From Pseudanabaena sp. UWO311 (GTDB taxonomy: Bacteria > Cyanobacteriota > Cyanobacteriia > Pseudanabaenales > Pseudanabaenaceae): a stretch of 64,000 bases of DNA. The position numbers and the translations under genes were made by a program. Of the stretch, positions 44,410 to 53,170 are shown piece by piece. Each line of letters starts with the position of its first letter. The first letter of the stretch is position 1. The stretch covers positions 80,097 through 144,096 of the forward strand of contig NZ_SJEE01000009.1 of assembly GCF_006937785.1 (NCBI RefSeq). The letters run 5' to 3'. The notes under the pieces were generated by a model. That model did not search any database, had not been told where the DNA came from, and was given only the letters and a program-made list of their open reading frames with translations.

Positions 44410-44763
44410 ATGTACGAAACTTTAAAAATAGTCTGGTCTATTGTCGCTATTTGCTTAGTGGTCTTAATCCTATTACATAGTCCTAAAAGTGATGGTTTGG
44501 GTGGATTTAGTGGTCAAGCTCAATTGTTCTCAAGTACGAAAAGTGCTGAAACAGCACTGAATCGAGTCACTTGGTTCTTAACCGCAGCTTTTTTGGGATT
44601 AACAGTAATGCTTAGTGGTGGTTGGCTTACTAAATCAACGGGAACGACTCCGATTCCAGCACAGGTTGCTCCTGCAACTCAGTCTGCACCAAATGCGCAA
44701 CCAATCCCCTTAAATTTACCTGCACCAACTCCAGCAGCAACTCCAGAAAGACCTCTGCAATAA
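44410..44763 (+). CDS. secG: Protein translocase subunit SecG
   Basis: 117 residues with two transmembrane helices (about 6-24 and 53-74) separated by the SecG loop GLGGFSGQAQLFSS, plus a Pro/Ala/Thr-rich C-terminal tail longer than the bacterial norm. SecG supports SecYE protein export. The Uma2 gene begins one base after its stop. Confidence 0.93.
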   Translation: MYETLKIVWSIVAICLVVLILLHSPKSDGLGGFSGQAQLFSSTKSAETALNRVTWFLTAAFLGLTVMLSGGWLTKSTGTTPIPAQVAPATQSAPNAQPIPLNLPAPTPAATPERPLQ

Positions 44764-44764
44764 C

Positions 44765-45409
44765 ATGACTGGAATTCTGTCTAAATCTAGCGATCGCGCA
44801 AGTAGTCATATATTGCTGCCATCGATCAGATGGGAGACATATCGTGCGATCGCTCAAGATTTAGAAGCTCAGCCCAGTAAGCGACTCACCTATGACAAGG
44901 GATTTCTAGAGATTCGGATGCCGTCTGACCTGCACGAAAACTATAAAAAGATTTTGGGTCGCATTGTTGAGGCACTGACTGAGACACTAGAGATGGAAAT
45001 TCTCAGTTTAGGCTCGATGACTTGCGATCGCGAAGATTTGGCAAAAGGGCTCGAACCCGATCAATGCTATTACATCCAAAATGAGGCGCTTGTTTGGGGT
45101 AAAGATAAGATTGATTTACAAATCGATCCGCCACCAGATTTAGCGATCAAAATTGATATTACGAGTAGTTCGCTGAATCGATTTGCCATCTATGCCCAAG
45201 TGGGCGTACCTGAAGTTTGGCGATATGACGGACATTTAATTACGATTCATCACCTTGTTGATGATTGCTATGTTTTAAGCGATCGCAGCATTGCTTTTCC
45301 TTTACTAAGAACAAATGATCTCCAGAATTTTTTGGAACTCAAAAGTACTCTCAAAGAAAATGCTTTGATTCGGCAAGTACGTGAATGGGCGATATCAAAT
45401 CACGTTTAA
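44765..45409 (+). CDS. Uma2 family endonuclease-like protein
   Basis: 214 residues of the PD-(D/E)XK Uma2 (DUF820) family, highly expanded in cyanobacteria. Visible core: GFLEIRMPSDLHENYKKILG (first strand/helix region), LEPDQCYYIQN, DPPPDLAIKIDITSSSLNRF (active-site Asp then Ile-Asp where many members have E-x-S), VPEVWRYD. The usual catalytic Glu/Lys pair is partly altered. Biological role of the family is unknown. It is tightly linked to secG; its 3' end overlaps coaE by 15 bases. Confidence 0.85.
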   Translation: MTGILSKSSDRASSHILLPSIRWETYRAIAQDLEAQPSKRLTYDKGFLEIRMPSDLHENYKKILGRIVEALTETLEMEILSLGSMTCDREDLAKGLEPDQCYYIQNEALVWGKDKIDLQIDPPPDLAIKIDITSSSLNRFAIYAQVGVPEVWRYDGHLITIHHLVDDCYVLSDRSIAFPLLRTNDLQNFLELKSTLKENALIRQVREWAISNHV

Positions 45410-46003
45410 AAATATACCGAGTGATGAGTTAAGTAGCGCATTATCAACTTGAAAGAATAGCTCCTTGGTATTGTCTGAGTTGACTATTACTACGTCAGCC
45501 AATTCAATTTTTTCAGATTGAGACATTTGACTAGAGATTCTCTGTAACGCTTCGGATTCGGAAAGATGATTGCGGTTTATTAGTCTTTGTAACTGTTGTT
45601 GGGGATCGCAAGCGATCGCCCATGTCTCGGTTACTAAATCCTGCATTTTTGCCTCAAACAGCAAGGGAATTACCATTACCACCGTTGATGGCTCTAAATG
45701 TCTTGCTTCAGCAATTAAGCATTCTTGGACATAGGGATGGATTAGTCCTTCCAGCCATTGACGCTCAAGTTCACTCTCAAATACGATCGCGCCCAACTTG
45801 CGGCGATCAAGGTTTCCTTGATCATCAAATATTAATTTGCCATAGCGACCGCGGAGTTTTGCAAGGCGATCGCCTGTTAAGGCTTGTCTAGCATATAAGT
45901 CAGCGTCAAGAATTGGCAGTCCATAGGTCTGATGTAAATAATCAGAGACAGTGGTTTTACCTGTGGCAATGCCTCCTGTGATGCCGATGATGCGCTGATT
46001 CAT
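45395..46003 (-). CDS. coaE: Dephospho-CoA kinase
   Basis: 202 residues from ATG 46003 (MNQRIIGITGGIATGKTT, the P-loop); the upstream extension does not fit the family. LDADLYARQAL, HPYVQE, VMVIPLLFEAKM and RLINRNHLSESEALQRI follow the CoaE pattern. It phosphorylates the 3'-OH of dephospho-CoA in the last step of coenzyme A synthesis. A hairpin lies on its 5' side (46017-46053). Confidence 0.95.
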   Translation of the reverse strand: MNQRIIGITGGIATGKTTVSDYLHQTYGLPILDADLYARQALTGDRLAKLRGRYGKLIFDDQGNLDRRKLGAIVFESELERQWLEGLIHPYVQECLIAEARHLEPSTVVMVIPLLFEAKMQDLVTETWAIACDPQQQLQRLINRNHLSESEALQRISSQMSQSEKIELADVVIVNSDNTKELFFQVDNALLNSSLGIFLNVI

Positions 46004-46016
46004 GTGTTTTAATTCT

Positions 46017-46053
46017 AATTTGGGATGCTCTGCTCCGCAGAGCACCCCAAATT
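46017..46053. repeat. Hairpin between divergent coaE and SemiSWEET genes
   Basis: AATTTGGGATGCTCTGC and GCAGAGCACCCCAAATT with one mismatch, between two gene starts, so not a terminator. Confidence 0.78.
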
Positions 46054-46071
46054 ATCCTATTTATTGAACTC

Positions 46072-46326
46072 ATGGATTTCACCAATATTCTTGGATTTAC
46101 GGCTGCATCTCTAACAACTATTGCCTTTTTGCCCCAAGTAATTAAGGTTTGGCGATCGCACTCAACTAAGGATATCTCTTTGCCTATGTTGGTTACTTTT
46201 ATTGGAGGGATAACACTCTGGCTAATTTACGGCTTATTGGTTAATGCTGCACCGATCTACCTTGCTAATGGCATTACCTTGATTTTGAACCTACTGATTT
46301 TACGCTTTAAACTTAAATATGGATAA
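46072..46326 (+). CDS. SemiSWEET sugar transporter-like protein
   Basis: 84 residues with three transmembrane helices. FTAASLTTIAFLPQVIKVWR contains the PQ-loop-type proline-glutamine, and STKDISLPMLVTFIGGITLW and the Asn in VNAAPIYLANGIT match bacterial SemiSWEETs. These form dimers that pass small sugars across the membrane. The substrate is unknown. A hairpin at 46330-46360 starts next to its stop. Confidence 0.9.
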   Translation: MDFTNILGFTAASLTTIAFLPQVIKVWRSHSTKDISLPMLVTFIGGITLWLIYGLLVNAAPIYLANGITLILNLLILRFKLKYG

Positions 46327-46329
46327 ACT

Positions 46330-46360
46330 AGTGAGAGTGGTGCAAAGCACCACCCTCACT
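46330..46360 (+). terminator. Hairpin after the SemiSWEET gene
   Basis: AGTGAGAGTGGTGC-AAA-GCACCACCCTCACT (one mismatch) four bases after the stop; no T-run. It may attenuate rather than stop transcription into the next gene. Confidence 0.65.
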
Positions 46361-46378
46361 AAAGTTAATAGTTTTAAT

Positions 46379-47104
46379 ATGACCTCTCTTAGCTCCTTCT
46401 TTTCGACTTATTTCACCCATTTTGTAATGTTGGGTCTGATTTTGACCTTTGCGATCGCCCATAGTGGGCTTGCTGAATTACGGATGTGGGCTGAGGAGCG
46501 GATTGGCGCAAGGTTATATCGGGTGATTTTTGCACTAGTTAGCATTCCCCTTGCCGTAGTATTACTGATTTATTTCTTCAACCATCGCTATGACGGAGTG
46601 CAGTTGTGGAATGTGCAAGGAGTTACAGGCGTAAGTGAGTTTGTCTTAATTCTTTCAGCAATTTCCTTCCTCTTTCTCTATCCAGCTACGTTTAACTTAA
46701 CTGAAGTAGCCGCGATCAAAAAGCCAGAGGTACATTTATTTGAAACGGGGATCATTCGTATTTGTCGTCATCCACAAATGATTGGTCAATGTCTATGGGG
46801 TATAGCTCATGCCCTATGGTTAGGAACATCTTTTACATTGGTAACGGCGATCGCGTTGGTTGTTTACCATTTATTCGCTGTGTGGCATGGTGATCAGCGT
46901 TTGTTTAAGCGTTATGGAGATGCTTTCTTGGCTGTGAAGGAGCGAACTTCGATAATGCCATTTGTAGCGATCGCTCAAGGTCGTCAGCAATTAGTTTTAA
47001 AAGAATTTGTGCGCCCTGCTTATATCGGAGTTGCCATCACAATTGTTTTATTTAGATGGCTACACCCGATCGCAATTATTGCGTCTGCAAATGTAAATTG
47101 GTAA
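46379..47104 (+). CDS. NnrU-family protein, Z-ISO-like 15-cis-zeta-carotene isomerase
   Basis: 241 residues from ATG 46379; the earlier frame runs through the hairpin. About six to seven transmembrane helices. The sequence follows plant Z-ISO closely from memory: FAIAHSGLAELR, RVIFALVSIPLAVVLLIYFF, HRYDGVQLWNVQG, GIIRICRHPQMIGQ, YHLFAVWHGDQRL, KERTSIMPF and a C-terminal Pro-rich end. Z-ISO is a haem-b enzyme isomerising the 15-cis bond of zeta-carotene. The conserved histidines (HSGLA, RHPQM, YHLF) are present. Confidence 0.85.
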   Translation: MTSLSSFFSTYFTHFVMLGLILTFAIAHSGLAELRMWAEERIGARLYRVIFALVSIPLAVVLLIYFFNHRYDGVQLWNVQGVTGVSEFVLILSAISFLFLYPATFNLTEVAAIKKPEVHLFETGIIRICRHPQMIGQCLWGIAHALWLGTSFTLVTAIALVVYHLFAVWHGDQRLFKRYGDAFLAVKERTSIMPFVAIAQGRQQLVLKEFVRPAYIGVAITIVLFRWLHPIAIIASANVNW

Positions 47105-47114
47105 AAAATTCAAA

Positions 47115-47150
47115 TCAAAAAAGAGGATGCAGAATATCCTCTTTTTTTGA
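47115..47150. terminator. Bidirectional terminator between Z-ISO-like gene and sasA
   Basis: TCAAAAAAGAGGAT...ATATCCTCTTTTTTTGA: the stem has A-run on one side and T-run on the other, so it suits both convergent genes. Confidence 0.88.
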
Positions 47151-48263
47151 TCAATAAACTGGCAGCGTAAATCGGAAGCAACTGCCTTTTTTGCCGATCG
47201 CGTCATCAACCCAGATGTGACCATAGTGGGCGGTAATAATGCGGCGGCATAGTGATAACCCAATACCATAGCCATCGGCATCGCCATCGCGTTCTAGGCG
47301 ATAACGCTCCTCAAATACGCGATCGCGCATTTCTGCAGGAATCCCAGGACCGTTGTCAGTAATGCTAACTTCGATCTTTTGGGCAGTTCGATGCATGACT
47401 GTAAGCTCGATTTTGCCGCCATCGGGGGTGTATTTAGTAGCGTTGCCTAAAAGATTGATTAAAACTTGACGCATTTTTTCTTGATCTACATACACAGGCG
47501 GCAAATCGTTAGGAATGTCCTTGACTAATTTTTGGTGCTTCCCCTCAAGACATTTACTGAAATAAAAATCACTCACTACGCTATGACATAGCTGATCAAA
47601 TTGGATTTTTTGGCGTTGCGTACGAAATTGGGCATTAGCACCTCGTCCTGCTTCAAGAATGTCGGTGATCATGCTGTCAGCATCACGCGCTTTGTTGCGA
47701 GCATGTTTGAGTAAGCGAGACACCGTTTGTGGATCAATTTTGTCTCCGCTTTTTTCGATCGTATCGATCGCTAATAAAATTGCGGTTAAGGGATTTCGCA
47801 GATCATGGGCTAGCATTCCTAAGACGCGATCCTTAAAACGAATTTGCTCCTCAATTTCAGATTTTTCTTGTGACAGTCTAAACACGTCATCAGCAAGACG
47901 TGCAACTTCATTCATATAGTCAATATTCTGAGCAAGTTCGGGCGGATGGTTATTTGTTTTGTCTAATACCTGCTGTTTCCAAGTATCCAAGCTATTTTCT
48001 AGCTGTTTGAGTATATTTTTCCCCGCGATCGTCTGCCTTGGCAAAGGCGATAATTTGAGCAAGGCTGGCGACATGACCACTTTAAATAGTTCGGCAAGTT
48101 GTGGCTGACTTGCCACATTAATTATTTGGAGTTCAGATTTGCAATCATTTTCTCGTTGCAAGAATTCCTCCACATCCTTGACTAAATCTTTTGCCTTGGG
48201 GCGATCGTCAATAAATAGTAAGAGTTGTAGGGTTGATTCAGGTAATGTTGGAATAGTCCTCAT
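47151..48263 (-). CDS. sasA: Circadian output histidine kinase SasA
   Basis: 370 residues from the ATG at 48263; an ATG six codons upstream is also open. N-terminal KaiB-like thioredoxin-fold sensor (LQLLLFIDDRPKAKDL ... LAELFKVVMSPALLKLSPLP), which binds KaiC. Then the dimerisation/phosphoacceptor helix LGMLAHDLRNPLTAILLAID, and a HATPase domain (LINLLGNATKYTPDGG, SITDNGPGIP, GYGIGLSLC). SasA relays the KaiC phase to RpaA. kai genes are not in the window. Confidence 0.94.
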   Translation of the reverse strand: MRTIPTLPESTLQLLLFIDDRPKAKDLVKDVEEFLQRENDCKSELQIINVASQPQLAELFKVVMSPALLKLSPLPRQTIAGKNILKQLENSLDTWKQQVLDKTNNHPPELAQNIDYMNEVARLADDVFRLSQEKSEIEEQIRFKDRVLGMLAHDLRNPLTAILLAIDTIEKSGDKIDPQTVSRLLKHARNKARDADSMITDILEAGRGANAQFRTQRQKIQFDQLCHSVVSDFYFSKCLEGKHQKLVKDIPNDLPPVYVDQEKMRQVLINLLGNATKYTPDGGKIELTVMHRTAQKIEVSITDNGPGIPAEMRDRVFEERYRLERDGDADGYGIGLSLCRRIITAHYGHIWVDDAIGKKGSCFRFTLPVY

Positions 48264-48323
48264 TACTTTTCGGACTCGCAACGGATTTTTTAAGACATTC
48301 TTAATAATTATATTATTGTTCTC

Positions 48324-49490
48324 ATGCTTTTACCTCAACAGCGATGGCAGATTTTCTCACCACAGCCAGATTTGTCACAAGAGATCGCTGATTCTACGGG
48401 ACTTTCACCTATAATCGCGCAAGTTTTGCTAAATCGCGGTATTAATACTCCCGAATCTGCTAGGGTCTTTCTCGATCCCGAACTGGAAGATTTACCAGAC
48501 CCAAAACAAGAATTTCCAGATTTAATTAAGAGTATTGACCGTATTGAGATTGCCATTAAAAATGGCGATCGCATTACGATCTGCGGTGACTATGATGTTG
48601 ACGGCATGACCAGCACTGCTTTGTTGATTCGCACTTTGCGATTATTGGGCGCGATTGTGGAATATGAAATTCCTAGTCGAATGACCGAAGGATATGGGAT
48701 TAACCAACGTATCGTGCAAGATTGTTACGATCGCGATGTCAAATTAATTATTACGGTGGACAATGGCATCGCTGCTTACGAGGCGATCGCTCTTGCTGAA
48801 TCCTTAAATATTTCTGTAATTGTCACCGATCACCACGAAGTCCCCGAAGACCCAACCAAAATTCCACCTGCAACGGCGATCCTCAATCCTAAATATCAAG
48901 TTGATCCAAATTCACCCTACGCAGCGATCGCTGGTGTTGGGGTTGCCTATGTGTTGGCATTGGAATTAAGCGATCGCTTTGGCAAACGTGCTGAATTAGA
49001 AAATCCTTTATTAGAATTATTCACCCTTGGCACGATCGCTGATCTTGCCTCGTTAACTGGTATTAATCGTCGATTAGTGAAAAAGGGTTTGCGGTTGCTT
49101 TCTCAATCTAAAGTGATTGGTATTATTGCGCTGATTAATGAGACAGGAATTGCCAAGGATAAACAAACTGGATTGAAACCTGAAGCGATCGGGTTTGGGC
49201 TAGGTCCTCGCATTAATGCGATCGGGCGAATCGGCAATCCGCAAGTAATTATTGACCTGTTAACTTGTGAAGAAATGGGGCAAGCGATCGCTTTAGCTCA
49301 AGAATGTGAGGCAACTAATCGCAAGCGGCAAGATCTTTGTAAAGAGATCGAACAAGAGGCGATCGCCTATATGACTATGCTCAAATCAGAGGGTTTTGAT
49401 ATTACCCAAGAACGAGTTTTAGTAATAGTTGATCGGGAAGTGCAGGATACTCTCTATCCCTATTCCAAGGGAAATAGAGAGATGTCGTAG
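48324..49490 (+). pseudogene. recJ: RecJ exonuclease, N-terminal (DHH) half of a split gene
   Basis: 388 codons encoding the DHH catalytic half of single-strand 5'-3' exonuclease RecJ, used in recombinational and mismatch repair. Motifs are intact: TICGDYDVDGMTSTALL, IITVDNGIAAYE, VTDHHEVP, GVGVAYVLALEL, LGTIADLASL, GFGLGPRINAIGR. The RecJ match stops after VLVIVDRE (codon ending 49439). Sixteen unrelated codons and a TAG inside repeat family B follow. The missing half resumes at 51055 in the next-but-one ORF. The piece lacks the DHHA1 domain, so it is either inactive or needs the C-terminal half in trans. Classed as disrupted. Confidence 0.88.
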
Positions 49491-49571
49491 CCATTTCTTT
49501 ATTTGAAACCCCTTACTGGGTTTAGTTCTCAATTCACAAACATTGTAGTCACACTTTTGTGAATTGGTATT
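49465..49571. repeat. Dispersed composite repeat family B, copy 4 (degenerate left arm)
   Basis: AAATAGAGAGATGTCGTAGCCATTTC... (arm decayed), AAACCCCTTACTGGGTTT and AATTCACAAACATTG...GTGAATTGGTAT match copy 1. It supplies the TAG that ends the recJ N-terminal ORF and marks the left side of the insertion. Confidence 0.82.
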
Positions 49572-49598
49572 ATAAAGTTTAAGTTAGGTAAAGTCATT

Positions 49599-50243
49599 AT
49601 GAACACATTACTCAAACCAGCCTCAAACCAACTAAACACATGGATTAGCGCACCTTGGTCAGAATTTGTAGCGATCGCCGATGCAACCGATAGCGACAAA
49701 CGCAAAAGCTACTATTACAAACAACAGATGAGATTTGAGGATATGTCCACAGGTTCCGATCATGCCAACGATCACGCATTAATTTTATTTGCCCTCTCCT
49801 TTTATGCCGCCACAAAGCAAATTCCCATGACTGCCAAAGATGGCTGTTCCTATCGTCAAAGCGGAAAAACTGAATTCCAGCCCGATGTCTCCTATTACAT
49901 TGGTGACAATGCCGATGCGATCGCTTGGGGAACGCGCATCATTGACCTCGATCAATATCCCTTACCCGATCTCGTCATCGAAATATCTGACACCACCTTC
50001 AACGATGACCTCGGCACAAAACGCCTGCAATACGAAGAACTAGGCATCAAAGAATATTGGATTGTCAATGTTCAAACTATGAAAATCTACGCCTTTGCGA
50101 TCGCCCCAGATGGCAGCAGCCATCATATTCGTCAATCTTTAGTGCTATCTGGACTCAAACTTGAAATCTTAGAACAAGTTCTCGAACGCAGTCGCCAAGA
50201 AAATCAATCAACCGTCACCGCATGGCTAATGAAGCAATTCTAA
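49599..50243 (+). CDS. Uma2 family endonuclease-like protein
   Basis: 214 residues. It lies entirely within the DNA splitting recJ. The Uma2 core is clear: TEFQPDVSYYIGDNAD (catalytic Asp), YPLPDLVIEISDTTFNDDLG (E-x-S active-site strand), KRLQYEELGIKEYWIVNVQT. The PD-(D/E)XK residues are better preserved than in the copy at 44765. Family function is unknown; members spread widely in cyanobacterial genomes. Confidence 0.9.
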   Translation: MNTLLKPASNQLNTWISAPWSEFVAIADATDSDKRKSYYYKQQMRFEDMSTGSDHANDHALILFALSFYAATKQIPMTAKDGCSYRQSGKTEFQPDVSYYIGDNADAIAWGTRIIDLDQYPLPDLVIEISDTTFNDDLGTKRLQYEELGIKEYWIVNVQTMKIYAFAIAPDGSSHHIRQSLVLSGLKLEILEQVLERSRQENQSTVTAWLMKQF

Positions 50244-50313
50244 CGAGAGATAACAAGCGATATAGATTGAGAAGTTTGTCAGTTTAGAAATATGCAACTT
50301 AAGTTAGAAGCAA

Positions 50314-52284
50314 ATGGAAATACAGTCAGCGAATTTTAGTTTTTTGCGCGAGCATGATCCACTATTGGTAAATCTTGCTGCCCGCGCTGAACAGTATTGC
50401 CATAGCGACAGCAATACCTGCATCATCAAACTTCGACAATTTGCCGAGCGTCTTGCCCAGCATATCGCCGACCAGACAGAGCATTATCAAGCAGAAGATG
50501 AAGCGCAGATAGATTTGCTAAGACGACTTGAAGCAGAAGGTGTCATTTCTCGTGAAGTCGCTAAACTTTTCCATAACATTCGTAAAGGAGGCAACAATGC
50601 CGCTCATACAGTCAAAGATGACAGACGCGAAGCCCTCGCCCTCCTCAAAAATGCGCATGAGTTAGGCAACTGGTTTCATCACGAATTTGGTAATGACAGG
50701 AATTTTAGACCATCGCCATTCGTACCGCCTGTTGCGCCCATCGATGCCACTGCCGAATTGAGAGCCAAAATCGCGGAACTGCAAGCACTCATTGATGAAA
50801 CACAAGTAGACAAGATTGATGTCATCGATGTAATGAAAGCTGAAATCGAGAGGCTGCAAGCACTCGTCGCCGCAGTAGGCAAGAAACGAAAAAAGAGGGT
50901 GATCAAACCAAAACGAAAACCAGCAAAGACAATCGCTGAAAACCCACCAATCGTAAATCCCGAAACACCTGAGGATATCCCTGAGCTACCACCAATTGCT
51001 GCCCCAAATATCCCTATCTCTCCCCAAAAGAAAGTAGAGAAGAGTAAGAGAAAGGGATGGCATCATGGCGTGATTGGTATTGTTGCCTCTCGGCTAGTAG
51101 AACGTTATGGTGCACCTGTATTTATTGGTAGTTACGAAGATGCCCATGATGCGGAACAAACTGCCACTGTCCGCTTTTCGGTACGGGGGATTCCTGAATT
51201 TCATGTTTTCCATTCCCTTGAATATGAACCAATTAAAAGTATTCGCAATAAAGGTGGTGGACATAAGGCGGCGGGTGGTTTTACCCTGCCTGCGGCAAAT
51301 CTAGAACAATTGCGGCAAGGTCTGCGGGAATTTGCCGATCGCGAAAATATTCTTCCTAGTCACATCAGCCCTTTGATTAATATTGATGTGCGTATTGACC
51401 TCAGCGATGTTTCCATGACTCTGCTGCAAGAATGCGATCGCCTGCAACCTTGTGGTCTTGGTAATCCCGATCCAGTCTTTTATAGCGAAAATGTGCGAGT
51501 ACTTGCTCAACAGACTCGCGGTAAAGATAAAGTCAAACATCTTTCACTTACACTCGATACGGGCAATAGCGAAAAGCTGAAGGCGATCGCATGGCGATGG
51601 GGAGAATATTGTCCTGTGCCAGATTATGTGGATATTGCCTATAAGTTACGGGCTAATCAATGGCAAGATACAACTTCAGTAGAATTAGAAGTAGTCGGTA
51701 TTCGCGAAGCAACAGGTACAGTGATGAAAAGTTCTCAAAATTTGCCTAAGCAATTGCAGTTGCAATACAACCCTGCTCCAATAATTACGAAATTTCCTCA
51801 ATGGCAGAAACTGAGTGAAGCGCCAAGACCTTTGCCTCGTCCATTATTGTTATATGGCTGCAATCGCCCTGCTGATAAATTTCAAGGTGATGTCGATTGC
51901 GATCGCCCTCAACGAGGTCGAGATTATCAAGCGATCGTGCTTTGGTCTATGCCGCCATCTTTCACGCATCTCCAATGGCTAATTGCGATCGCCAAACCCG
52001 ATTATATCTATCTCGGTTCCCATATTCCTTCACTCCCTTCTATTGATCAATTTCTTGCCCAAGTTCAATCTCTTGATTTAGAGAATATCAAGATTCTTAA
52101 TCTCTTAGATCTTGCCCAACAATGGTGGGTTGCTCCGAGTGCGATCGTTTCGGCTTTGCGCGAATTAAATTACATCTGCGATTTCCCACCGACATTACCT
52201 CTTGATGGAGAACTTCTCAGAATGCAAAAATGGTATAGCATTGCGATTAATAAAATTGCAGTAATTCTTGCTGATCAAAAATAA
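50314..52284 (+). CDS. HsdR-N-like (DUF4145-type) domain fused to RecJ C-terminal half
   Basis: 656 residues. Residues 1-190 (FSFLREHDPLLVNLAARAEQ, SNTCIIKLRQFAERLAQHI, GGNNAAHTVKDDRREALALL) match the N-terminal domain of type I restriction R subunits. A coiled coil (LRAKIAELQALIDE) and a Lys/Pro-rich linker follow. From residue 248 (GWHHGVIGIVASRLVERYG) the chain is the RecJ C-terminal half, including the DHHA1 motif RNKGGGHKAAGGFTL, the OB-like region and the extra cyanobacterial C-terminal domain. The joint is in frame with no stop. It may complement the N-terminal half at 48324 or be a fusion relic. Confidence 0.85.
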   Translation: MEIQSANFSFLREHDPLLVNLAARAEQYCHSDSNTCIIKLRQFAERLAQHIADQTEHYQAEDEAQIDLLRRLEAEGVISREVAKLFHNIRKGGNNAAHTVKDDRREALALLKNAHELGNWFHHEFGNDRNFRPSPFVPPVAPIDATAELRAKIAELQALIDETQVDKIDVIDVMKAEIERLQALVAAVGKKRKKRVIKPKRKPAKTIAENPPIVNPETPEDIPELPPIAAPNIPISPQKKVEKSKRKGWHHGVIGIVASRLVERYGAPVFIGSYEDAHDAEQTATVRFSVRGIPEFHVFHSLEYEPIKSIRNKGGGHKAAGGFTLPAANLEQLRQGLREFADRENILPSHISPLINIDVRIDLSDVSMTLLQECDRLQPCGLGNPDPVFYSENVRVLAQQTRGKDKVKHLSLTLDTGNSEKLKAIAWRWGEYCPVPDYVDIAYKLRANQWQDTTSVELEVVGIREATGTVMKSSQNLPKQLQLQYNPAPIITKFPQWQKLSEAPRPLPRPLLLYGCNRPADKFQGDVDCDRPQRGRDYQAIVLWSMPPSFTHLQWLIAIAKPDYIYLGSHIPSLPSIDQFLAQVQSLDLENIKILNLLDLAQQWWVAPSAIVSALRELNYICDFPPTLPLDGELLRMQKWYSIAINKIAVILADQK

Positions 52285-52343
52285 TCACATATACTTATAG
52301 CTGATCTACTTGAAGATTCTTTGGAAAATTTTGGAGACTAATT

Positions 52344-52574
52344 ATGACCGTCGCAACATATCCAAACTTGCTCAAAAGGACTGTTCTTCTCTATCGCGAT
52401 GAAGATGGCTATTTTATTGTGGAAGTTCCCAGTTTAGCTGGTTGTGTCAGTCAAGGTGAAACTAGAGAAGAAGCTCTAGCCAATATCCAAGAAGCGATCG
52501 CTTTGCATATCGAAGTTTTACAAGATCGGGGTGAGCCTATTCCCAATGACAATATCGAAGTCATTTCGCTATAA
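52344..52574 (+). CDS. hicB: HicB-like antitoxin
   Basis: 76 residues: VLLYRDEDGYFIVEVPSLAG, CVSQGETREEALANIQEAI and LHIEVLQDRGEPIP are the HicB fold. GGAG lies 8 bases before the ATG. The antitoxin precedes the toxin, the reverse of the module at 21339-21801. Confidence 0.9.
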   Translation: MTVATYPNLLKRTVLLYRDEDGYFIVEVPSLAGCVSQGETREEALANIQEAIALHIEVLQDRGEPIPNDNIEVISL

Positions 52575-52643
52575 GTAAACTTTATTGCCAAAAAAACATG
52601 TTTGCTTTATTTTGCGAATAATAACGTTAAAGGCTATTTTGAT

Positions 52644-52865
52644 ATGAGTAAACTCCCTGTAATTTCGGGTGCGGAGTGCATAAAAGCATTAGAAAAAGTT
52701 GGCTTTGTTGTCAATCGTCAACGTGGTAGCCACATTACATTAGTTCGACAAGAACCATCAACTCAGTTAACTGTTCCCAATCATAAAACTATAGCCAAAG
52801 GGACTTTGAGAACAATCATTCGTGATTCAGGCTTGACAGTGGACAAGTTTGTGGATTTATTGTGA
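52644..52865 (+). CDS. hicA: HicA-type toxin
   Basis: 73 residues from ATG 52644 (MSKLPVISGAECIKALEKVG). The frame is open upstream but the added residues do not fit. NRQRGSHITLVRQ has the G-S-H catalytic histidine, and VPNHKTIAKGTLRTIIRDSG is the typical HicA C-terminal half. As an mRNA interferase it would be neutralised by the preceding HicB. Confidence 0.9.
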   Translation: MSKLPVISGAECIKALEKVGFVVNRQRGSHITLVRQEPSTQLTVPNHKTIAKGTLRTIIRDSGLTVDKFVDLL

Positions 52866-53170
52866 GAATTTTATTTGACATAAAAAACTGATCAGATTTT
52901 TTTGATCTAGAAAAATATCCTTAAAGCTTTGCCATATTTGCTTTCATAATAAATCTTTCAAGAGTGACAATCTCTACGCGATCGCCTTAGGGAATATATT
53001 GCTACAAATCACCTGAGATGTAGAAATCACGAAGAGTCCAACCTTCGCCACCAAAGGATTAATAGCACAGCAACAATCAATCAAAAGAATAACGTACGAT
53101 ATTCACAGGTTAATGCTGGTTTTGTTGTAAGATAATACTCCTTTGCTTTTAAACCTGTGCGAGAATTTCT
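52866..53170. other. 305-base region before the R-M genes
   Basis: A short palindrome CTGATCAG and GATCAGATTTTTTTGATC near 52895 may be the hicA terminator. One HIP1 site is at about 52979-52986, the last before the R-M island. No gene is seen; the methylase promoter presumably lies at about 53100-53150. Confidence 0.55.

Larger units (their letters stand above)
49440..51054 (+). mobile_element. About 1.6-kb insertion splitting recJ
   Basis: Bounds come from the protein: RecJ reads to VLVIVDRE at 49439 and resumes at GWHHGVIG at 51055. The insert carries repeat family B copy 4, an Uma2 gene and an HsdR-like N-terminal domain. No transposase and no obvious target duplication are seen. CTCTCTATCCCTATTCCAAG near the left end resembles TATCCCTATCTCTCC near the right end, perhaps a fragment of a terminal repeat. 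The mechanism is unknown. Confidence 0.75.

Noticed and set aside
49440..51054. Group I/II intron or intein as the cause of the recJ split
   Set aside because: No reverse transcriptase, homing endonuclease or intein end motifs are visible; the insert holds a stop codon and independent genes.
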